Assembly: GCA_002429595.1 (NCBI GenBank)
Contig: DJAM01000063.1
Span: 2,253 to 12,904 of the forward strand
DNA from: Coxiellaceae bacterium UBA6002
GTDB lineage: Bacteria > Pseudomonadota > Gammaproteobacteria > UBA6002
Length of the DNA: 10,652 nt
Direction: 5' to 3'
Position 1 is the first letter of the stretch. Every line of letters begins with the position of its first letter. The position numbers and the translations under genes were made by a program. The notes beneath the pieces are model-generated. The model had not been told where the DNA came from. It ran no database searches and saw only the letters and a program-made list of their open reading frames with translations. Of the stretch, positions 6,478 to 10,652 are shown piece by piece.

Positions 6478-7194
6478 ATGGAAGATAAACAATGTAATAT
6501 CATGTTGTATGAAAATTTTGCGCAATCACGGCTCTTGAGTGATTTCTTTGAGCGCCGACTTGATTTTATTAGAGAAAACAAATATCCAACGATGTTATCC
6601 ACGGATCCACCTTGTCGCTTTGTTATTTATCTCATTCCTCAAAAATTTCACGAAACCGATCTGGATATCAAGCGTTTAGATTATCCTAGTGATTACCTTA
6701 TTCCACTTGGTGAAGCAGAAAACACAGTGTTCAGTGATTACAATTTTGATGGCATTTTGTTTTTATCAAGCGTTCATGTGAAGCACGCCTATACGCAGGT
6801 CTTTCGTGATGGCAAAATTGAAACGGTGATTGCAATTGCACGCTTTGCCAGCGACTCCCGGGAGAATCTGTTACCGCTTATTAAACTGCAGAAAAATTTA
6901 CCCGTAAGCATCAGTAGTTATTTGGCGATGTTAGATAAAAATAATGTTCAAGGTCCTTATTATCTGTATTTTCGTTTGTTAGATGTCGAAGGGCTAAGAA
7001 TTGATCCGCGCGACATCACAATTGCAGGTTATGACACCAAAGGCAGAAATAAATCATTGATCAGAAATAATCTTGATTTTCCGATCCACCGCTTTGAGCA
7101 TGCTGAAGTCGATGTTACGGAGTGTCTACAACCTTTCTTTGATATTTTGTGGAATACTTTTGGCTTTAGAGAAGCGCCACTTGGCGTGAAATAA
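6478..7194 (+). CDS. Uncharacterised protein resembling the C-terminal half of AlbA_2-type ATP-binding proteins
   Basis: I do not recognise a function. The 238-residue product is soluble, without signal peptide, repeats or cysteine clusters. Several segments in order recall the part that follows the AlbA_2 (Schlafen-like) domain in a family of bacterial ATP-binding proteins: RFVIYLIPQKF at 47-57, NFDGILFLSS at 89-98, YTQVFRDGKIE at 105-115, and PFFDILWNTFGF at 219-230 near the end. The AlbA_2 domain itself, normally about 150 residues at the N-terminus, is absent, and the preceding DNA encodes the methyltransferase. The start is supported by GGGAG five bases before the ATG. It ends 8 bp from the convergent recR. 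The family resemblance is from memory of the pattern and is not proven. Confidence 0.7.
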   Translation: MEDKQCNIMLYENFAQSRLLSDFFERRLDFIRENKYPTMLSTDPPCRFVIYLIPQKFHETDLDIKRLDYPSDYLIPLGEAENTVFSDYNFDGILFLSSVHVKHAYTQVFRDGKIETVIAIARFASDSRENLLPLIKLQKNLPVSISSYLAMLDKNNVQGPYYLYFRLLDVEGLRIDPRDITIAGYDTKGRNKSLIRNNLDFPIHRFEHAEVDVTECLQPFFDILWNTFGFREAPLGVK

Positions 7195-7202
7195 TTGGCA
7201 GA

Positions 7203-7796
7203 TTAAACAGTAGTTCGAGCTGCAAAAGCACGTGCTAACGTATTTAGATCCATGTACTCCAGTTCGCCGCCTACGGGTACTCCATAAGCAATACGAGTGC
7301 ACTTGATTGAGGTGTCTTTCACCATGTTAACAATGTAATGAGCGGTTGCTTCGCCCTCAACCGTCGTGTTAGTTGCTAAGACCATCTCGGTGATAGGCTG
7401 TTCCAACAATCGTTGTGCTAATCTATCCAAACCAATTTCTTTGGGACCAATACCATCTAAGGGCGATAAGTGTCCCATCAGCACAAAATATAACCCTCGG
7501 TAATTGCCAGTCTGTTCAAAGGCCATAACATCCATAGGAGTGCCGACCACACAGAGTAGGGAAGTATCGCGAGCTTGGTCTTGGCAAATACGACAGAAAT
7601 GAGTTTCGCACAGAATGTGACATTTTTGGCAATGACCAACTTCAGTCAAAGCCTGCTGCAACGTCTTCGCTAAGTTAAGACCGTGGTCACGATTACGCTG
7701 CAGTAGCTGAATTGCCATGCGCTGCGCTGTCTTGGGGCCAACCCCAGGAAGACAACGCAATGCATTGACCAGCTGTTCGATGAGAGGGCTGAACAT
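7203..7796 (-). CDS. recR: Recombination mediator RecR
   Basis: The 197-residue product has the usual RecR length and order of domains. A helix-hairpin-helix with LPGVGPKTAQRMA lies at 16-28, a zinc finger with Cys56, Cys59, Cys68 and Cys71 follows, then a Toprim domain from about 80 to 175 containing the signature ATNTTVEGEAT at 141-151, and a C-terminal segment with YGVPVGGELEYMD at 171-183. RecR acts with RecO, and sometimes RecF, to load RecA on single-stranded DNA at gaps. It starts 5 bp after the ybaB stop codon, so the two are cotranscribed as in most gammaproteobacteria. Confidence 0.97.
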   Translation of the reverse strand: MFSPLIEQLVNALRCLPGVGPKTAQRMAIQLLQRNRDHGLNLAKTLQQALTEVGHCQKCHILCETHFCRICQDQARDTSLLCVVGTPMDVMAFEQTGNYRGLYFVLMGHLSPLDGIGPKEIGLDRLAQRLLEQPITEMVLATNTTVEGEATAHYIVNMVKDTSIKCTRIAYGVPVGGELEYMDLNTLARAFAARTTV

Positions 7797-7801
7797 TAAT
7801 C

Positions 7802-8137
7802 TTAACTTTCTCGGCCTTCGTCTTCTTTACCAGGAATGCCAAGCTTCTTGGTTAGATCCAACATTTTCTTTTCGGAAGCCTTTTCAATCGCACGTGTAGC
7901 CGCATTATTAGCAGCAACAATTAGGTCGGCCAGAACGCTAAGTTCTTCATTTTTCATTTTAGGATCAATAACGACTCGCTTAGTGTCGTGACGACCATTC
8001 ATGACAACCTTGACCAAACCACCAACAGCTTCGCCAACATATTCTTGCTTAGATAAGTCATCATGAGCTTCTTTCATGCTTTTTTGCATATCCTGCGCCA
8101 TACGCATCAATTCTTTTAAATCAGGTGTATCAGCCAT
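7802..8137 (-). CDS. ybaB: YbaB/EbfC family nucleoid-associated protein
   Basis: This 111-residue protein has the YbaB layout: an N-terminal helix with LKELMRMAQDMQKSMKEA, then the core GEAVGGLVKVVMNGRHDTKR around residues 35-54 and VVIDPKM at 55-61, and a second long helix. Family members dimerise and bind DNA with little sequence specificity; they are usually encoded between dnaX and recR, as here. GAGGA lies about 7 bp before the ATG. The gap to dnaX is 319 bp, long for this gene pair, because a repeat element and a promoter lie between. Confidence 0.95.
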   Translation of the reverse strand: MADTPDLKELMRMAQDMQKSMKEAHDDLSKQEYVGEAVGGLVKVVMNGRHDTKRVVIDPKMKNEELSVLADLIVAANNAATRAIEKASEKKMLDLTKKLGIPGKEDEGRES

Positions 8138-8213
8138 TAAGGTATCCTCGGGGTTATTAAGTGAAAATACAATTAATAAATATTTAAAATTTATGAATAT
8201 TGTAGAAAGCGGT

Positions 8214-8243
8214 ATTATAACGAGAAGCCGTGCGGAGTTTCAA
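8214..8243 (-). promoter_or_regulatory. Promoter for ybaB-recR
   Basis: Read on the minus strand, TTGAAA (8243-8238) is followed after 18 bp by a perfect TATAAT (8219-8214). Transcription would start near 8207, leaving a leader of about 70 bases before the ybaB ATG. It lies between the MITE-like element and ybaB, so ybaB-recR can be expressed independently of dnaX. Confidence 0.6.
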
Positions 8244-8281
8244 CAGTGTTATTATTCCTCTGCATCTAGTTGAGGAAATCA

Positions 8282-8454
8282 CCCTCACCCTAACCCTCTC
8301 CCGCAAGCGGGAGAGGGAATGGGAAAACGGAAAAGGGGATATGAAAGTGGCTGGAAAGGAAAGAGACGAGCTAGAAGACAAAAACCTTAATTCTTTTCTT
8401 CTTTCTCCCTTTCTTGCTCCCTCTCTCGCTTGCGGGAGAGGGTTGGGGTGAGGG
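8282..8454. repeat. MITE-like element with 37-bp terminal inverted repeats (family B)
   Basis: The left end (8282-8318) and the reverse complement of the right end (8418-8454) agree at 35 of 37 positions. The ends begin CCCTCACCC and contain CTCCCGCAAGCGGGAG, so each end is also a hairpin on its own. The roughly 100 bp in between is purine-rich on the left and pyrimidine-rich on the right and encodes nothing convincing. It ends two bases before the dnaX stop codon. Similar CCCTCACCC(T/C)AACCCTCTCCC repeats are widespread in proteobacteria. No clear target-site duplication is visible. The rest of the 8138-8456 gap holds only the ybaB promoter and leader. Confidence 0.8.
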
Positions 8455-8456
8455 CC

Positions 8457-10019
8457 TTACCCCTCATGCGCCTCAACAGAATCCGGCAAAATAGTCGCAT
8501 TAAAGGTGCTAATTAATTTCTGGACATTGGGGTCTTGAGCGATGGCGTCTTGGGCTTGGACTTTACGTTCTGCCTTCTGCTGTTGTACTTGAGCGGCTGG
8601 CGTTTCCATTTTGGATTGCCCAGTGCGAATAGTGACAGTCACCGATCGTTGTAAATAATCTTGTAACGCTAGGGTAATGCGCTCTTCATGTTTTTTATTC
8701 AGCAGCACTGCTTGGCTCGGATCAATGGCTAGAATCACTTCTTGTTCGGTCATTTTCTCTAAGATGCAATTATTGGCGATAGCAGCGGTTATGCCACCTA
8801 AATTCATCCCCTTTACAATGTTTGACCAATCTTGATCTGCTGTGGTTTGGGCTCGAGTGGCGACGGTCTGAGGTTGCTTGGCCACAGGAGGAGGAGGGCT
8901 AGATAACTTAGGGGGTGGTAAATTATTTTGAGGCGCATTCACAGGCATGAAAGCTAGCATTCTTAATAAGGTCATTTCTAAACCTACTTTTGGGGTAGGC
9001 GCCAAAGGCAAATCTTTTCGGCCGGTTAAGGCGATTTGGTAAAAAAGTTGGATATCTTCGCGCGAGATTGAATCGGCAAATTCTTTGATTTTGGATTTAT
9101 CCCAACTACCCACGTTGGCATCAGGCACAAATTGCACCAGCGCGATCTGGTGTAATAAGGATAACAACTCTTCGAGGGCATTGCCGCAATCCACGGATTG
9201 CTCTGCCATATGCTGAGTTAATTGAATCAACTCTTGGGCATCTTGGTTGGCCAATGCAGTAATGATCTGATAAATATAGGTTGCTTCAATCGTGCTTAAC
9301 ATGATTTTGACAGAAGCGGTCGCAACTTTCGCTTCGCCAAAAGCAATCGCCTGGTCTAAAAGACTTAAAGCATCTCGCATGCTACCCTCCGCCGCATAGG
9401 CTAAGCGGGTTAGCGCTTCCTCTTCAAATGGAATATTTTCTTGCGTTAAAACATAAGCCAGATGATTGGCAATTTGCTCCGGTGATAGACATTTAAGATG
9501 GAACTGTAAGCATCGCGATAAAACGGTAATGGGCAATTTCTGCGGATCAGTCGTTGCCAAGAAAAATTTAACATGCGGGGGGGGCTCTTCTAGTGTTTTA
9601 AGTAAGGCATTAAAGCTATGCGTAGAAAGCATATGGACTTCGTCGATCAGATAAACTTTAAAGCGACCACTAGTTGGCGCATAAGGCACGTTTTCCAACA
9701 ATTCTCGAGTATCTTCAACTTTAGTACGAGACGCCGCATCCACTTCAATCAAATCAATAAACCGCCCAGCCGCAATTTCCTGACACGCCTGACATTGGTT
9801 GCAAGGTTTAGAGCTAATACCAGACTCGCAGTTCAAGCACTTCGCTAAAATCCGCCCCAAGGTGGTTTTACCAACACCCCGGGTGCCAGTAAATAAGTAG
9901 GCATGATGCAAACGCTGCAAGTCCAAAGCATTGGTTAGCGCCTGCACAACATGCGATTGCCCAACCAGACTTTGAAAGGAATCAGGACGCCATTTTCGAG
10001 CTAAAACTTGGTAGTTCAT
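8457..10019 (-). CDS. dnaX: DNA polymerase III tau/gamma subunit DnaX
   Basis: DnaX is the ATPase of the clamp loader, which places the beta clamp on DNA and links the polymerase cores to the helicase. The 520-residue product has Walker A GTRGVGKT at 45-52, zinc ligands Cys64, Cys73, Cys76 and Cys79 at the same positions as in E. coli, the Walker B segment LIDEVHM at 124-130, and SRC with Arg169 as the arginine finger. Clamp-loader domain III runs to about 370, then a proline-rich linker (PPPKLSSPPPPVAKQPQ) and a C-terminal tau-type domain ending near FNATILPDS. It is shorter than E. coli tau (643) mainly in the linker. I chose the ATG at 10019, giving MNYQVLARKWRP as in E. coli MSYQVLARKWRP; an in-frame TTG ten codons upstream is not supported. 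Confidence 0.97.
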   Translation of the reverse strand: MNYQVLARKWRPDSFQSLVGQSHVVQALTNALDLQRLHHAYLFTGTRGVGKTTLGRILAKCLNCESGISSKPCNQCQACQEIAAGRFIDLIEVDAASRTKVEDTRELLENVPYAPTSGRFKVYLIDEVHMLSTHSFNALLKTLEEPPPHVKFFLATTDPQKLPITVLSRCLQFHLKCLSPEQIANHLAYVLTQENIPFEEEALTRLAYAAEGSMRDALSLLDQAIAFGEAKVATASVKIMLSTIEATYIYQIITALANQDAQELIQLTQHMAEQSVDCGNALEELLSLLHQIALVQFVPDANVGSWDKSKIKEFADSISREDIQLFYQIALTGRKDLPLAPTPKVGLEMTLLRMLAFMPVNAPQNNLPPPKLSSPPPPVAKQPQTVATRAQTTADQDWSNIVKGMNLGGITAAIANNCILEKMTEQEVILAIDPSQAVLLNKKHEERITLALQDYLQRSVTVTIRTGQSKMETPAAQVQQQKAERKVQAQDAIAQDPNVQKLISTFNATILPDSVEAHEG

Positions 10020-10131
10020 TGAAAATCCAAATCTAAGAAAAGAAAACAATACACTGCAAAAGCGAGAAAGGCTAGGATGTTCAGTTGTGTGCAGAATTCA
10101 AACGAAAATTCCAAAGAAAAAGCGAGGGTGT

Positions 10132-10191
10132 TGTCATTCCCGGTTAGTTGACAACTAATCGCGGGAATGACAACTAATCTCGGGAATGACG
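10132..10191. repeat. Palindromic repeat, family A, copy 3, with tandem 19-bp units
   Basis: TGTCATTCCCGGTTAGTTG at 10132-10150 pairs with CAACTAATCGCGGGAATGACA (10152-10172) except for a two-base bulge. The right arm belongs to a tandem pair of 19-bp units, ACAACTAATCGCGGGAATG at 10151-10169 and ACAACTAATCTCGGGAATG at 10170-10188. The interior differs from copies 1 and 2, but the outer ends are the same. Apart from this repeat, the 10020-10286 gap between dnaX and the SRP RNA shows no gene and no promoter I would commit to. Confidence 0.8.
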
Positions 10192-10286
10192 ATAAGCTCT
10201 TACTTGATACGGGATGAGCAATTTTCTTGTGAATTTTTTAAGGAATTTCGCCAAAAATGAACATTCCGTAGTGGCGAAGAGCAAAG

Positions 10287-10399
10287 GGCGGTGCCCTCCC
10301 CAGCCACACCCCGGCACACGAATCTATCGTTACCGCTGCTCCCTTCCGGGCCTGACGGGGTTCACAATATATCGTTGCGAGGGGACCGAAGAGGTCACC
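10287..10399 (-). ncRNA. ffs: Signal recognition particle RNA, small bacterial (4.5S) type
   Basis: The minus strand carries the conserved SRP domain IV: GTCAGGCCCGGAAGGGAGCA, with the GGAA tetraloop between CC and GG and the flanking internal-loop sequences that bind Ffh. Farther out, GTGTGCCGGG and CGCAACGAT match the E. coli 4.5S RNA arms. The ends pair as GGTGACCTC (10399-10391) with GAGGGCACC (10298-10290), one mismatch. The RNA works with Ffh to target membrane proteins to SecYEG. The exact ends are estimated from pairing, a length of about 113 bases. It begins 6 bp after the tRNA-Ser gene and is probably cut from a shared transcript. Confidence 0.93.
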
Positions 10400-10405
10400 A
10401 TAAAC

Positions 10406-10496
10406 TGGCGGAGAGAGAGGGATTCGAACCCTCGGTACGCGGTTAGCGTACACACACTTTCCAGGCGTGCTCCTTCGACCGCTCGGACATCTCTCC
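10406..10496 (-). tRNA. tRNA-Ser (anticodon GGA)
   Basis: The acceptor stem pairs GGAGAGA (10496-10490) with TCTCTCC (10416-10410), followed by discriminator G and an encoded CCA (10408-10406). The anticodon arm is CACGC-CTGGAAA-GTGTG, giving anticodon GGA at 10462-10460, which reads UCC and UCU serine codons. The long variable arm GTACGCTAACCGCGTAC is a hairpin, as required for a class II serine tRNA, and GGGTTCGAATCCC forms the T arm. At 91 bases including CCA the length is normal. Confidence 0.98.
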
Positions 10497-10513
10497 AGTT
10501 GCAAAGGCGGCCT

Positions 10514-10522
10514 AGAATACCA
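10514..10522 (-). promoter_or_regulatory. Candidate extended -10 promoter for tRNA-Ser and SRP RNA
   Basis: On the minus strand TGGTATTCT places an extended TG motif before the -10 box TATTCT (10519-10514). The following AGGCCGCC is GC-rich, as in discriminators of stringently controlled tRNA promoters. No good -35 is seen at 16-18 bp. Transcription would start near 10507, about 10 bases before the mature tRNA end. Confidence 0.4.
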
Positions 10523-10559
10523 CGCTTGCCGGAATCCTGATAGTAGAAGGAAGACGATA

Positions 10560-10652
10560 ATGCCTAAACAAAAATTGTATCAAAACCCTTTCAAAAGTGA
10601 AAAGGAATTCTTTGTCATTCCCACGCATATGTTGTCATTCCCGCCTTCGCGG
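10560..10652 (+). CDS. Possible start of a small gene running off the window edge
   Basis: An ATG at 10560 is preceded at a good distance by AGAAGGAAG, a strong Shine-Dalgarno sequence, and the frame stays open to the window end (begins MPKQKLYQNPFKSEKEFF). From about residue 18 on, the codons lie within palindromic repeat sequence, so either a repeat has entered the gene or the ORF is fortuitous. No family is recognisable in 31 residues. It diverges from tRNA-Ser. Confidence 0.25.
   Translation, partial: MPKQKLYQNPFKSEKEFFVIPTHMLSFPPSR
10612..10652. repeat. Palindromic repeat, family A, copy 4 (cut by window end)
   Basis: TTGTCATTCCC occurs at 10612-10622 and again at 10632-10642, a 20-bp spacing. 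The second is followed by GCCTTCGCGG and looks like one arm of a full element continuing past the window. Read on the minus strand this is again an outer unit repeated outside the arm ending GGGAATGACA. Confidence 0.7.

Noticed and set aside
8184..8451. Two overlapping ORFs of 65 and 73 codons on opposite strands between dnaX and ybaB
   Set aside because: They are built largely from the MITE ends, with low-complexity translations (LSRLRERVRVRV, TLTLSRKRERE), and one covers the ybaB promoter.
10020..10049. Upstream dnaX start adding ten residues
   Set aside because: The extension begins at a TTG and the added MFSFLRFGFS is not part of the family; the ATG at 10019 aligns with the E. coli start.
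10247..10278. Terminator after the SRP RNA
   Set aside because: On the minus strand TTCGCCA and TGGCGAA can pair, but the loop is 18 bases and the following sequence is A-rich rather than a T tract, so it is not a convincing intrinsic terminator.
10214..10540. Plus-strand ORF of 108 codons and minus-strand ORF of 88 codons over the RNA genes
   Set aside because: Both are translations of the SRP RNA and tRNA-Ser genes. The RERDSNPRYAVSVHTLSRRA-type peptide is a well-known false product of a tRNA-Ser reverse strand.

Overview
The window looks like chromosome from an AT-rich gammaproteobacterium. The dnaX-ybaB-recR cluster with a tRNA-Ser and the 4.5S (SRP) RNA just upstream is a typical gammaproteobacterial arrangement, and DnaX, RecR and the Arn proteins resemble their E. 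coli counterparts. A leucine-rich-repeat protein with eukaryote-like features and a DOT1-like methyltransferase suggest a host-associated lineage such as the Legionellales (Legionella/Coxiella/Berkiella-like). That placement is inference; no rRNA or taxonomic marker was compared.

Layout. (1) 1-169: a palindromic repeat followed by three degenerate 19-bp tandem units. (2) 170-1435 (+): a 421-residue protein with twelve leucine-rich repeats and an F-box-like C-terminal motif, a candidate secreted effector. (3) 1439-5446 (-): a tight four-gene cassette, transcribed arnT, a small EamA/SMR-type membrane protein, arnC, then a stand-alone ArnA decarboxylase domain. Together they would make a UDP-pentose, load a sugar on undecaprenyl phosphate, flip it across the inner membrane and transfer it to lipid A. 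arnB, arnD and the ArnA formyltransferase half are absent here. (4) 5447-5704: intergenic region with an 18-bp imperfect direct repeat in front of arnT, a second palindromic repeat, and a likely promoter for the plus-strand genes. (5) 5705-7194 (+): a membrane-anchored DOT1-like methyltransferase and a protein resembling the C-terminal half of AlbA_2-type ATP-binding proteins. (6) 7203-10019 (-): dnaX, ybaB and recR, with a 173-bp MITE-like element between dnaX and ybaB and a good promoter for ybaB-recR. (7) 10020-10652: a third palindromic repeat, the SRP RNA, tRNA-Ser(GGA), a possible small plus-strand ORF, and a fourth repeat cut by the window edge.

The housekeeping part (tRNA-Ser, SRP RNA, dnaX, ybaB, recR) serves translation, protein targeting, replication and recombinational repair. 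The remainder is envelope modification plus candidate host-interaction genes, scattered with two families of short palindromic repeats. The items most worth follow-up are the LRR/F-box-like protein, the DOT1-like methyltransferase, the reduced arn cassette, and the way the palindromic repeats grow outward by 19-20 bp units.
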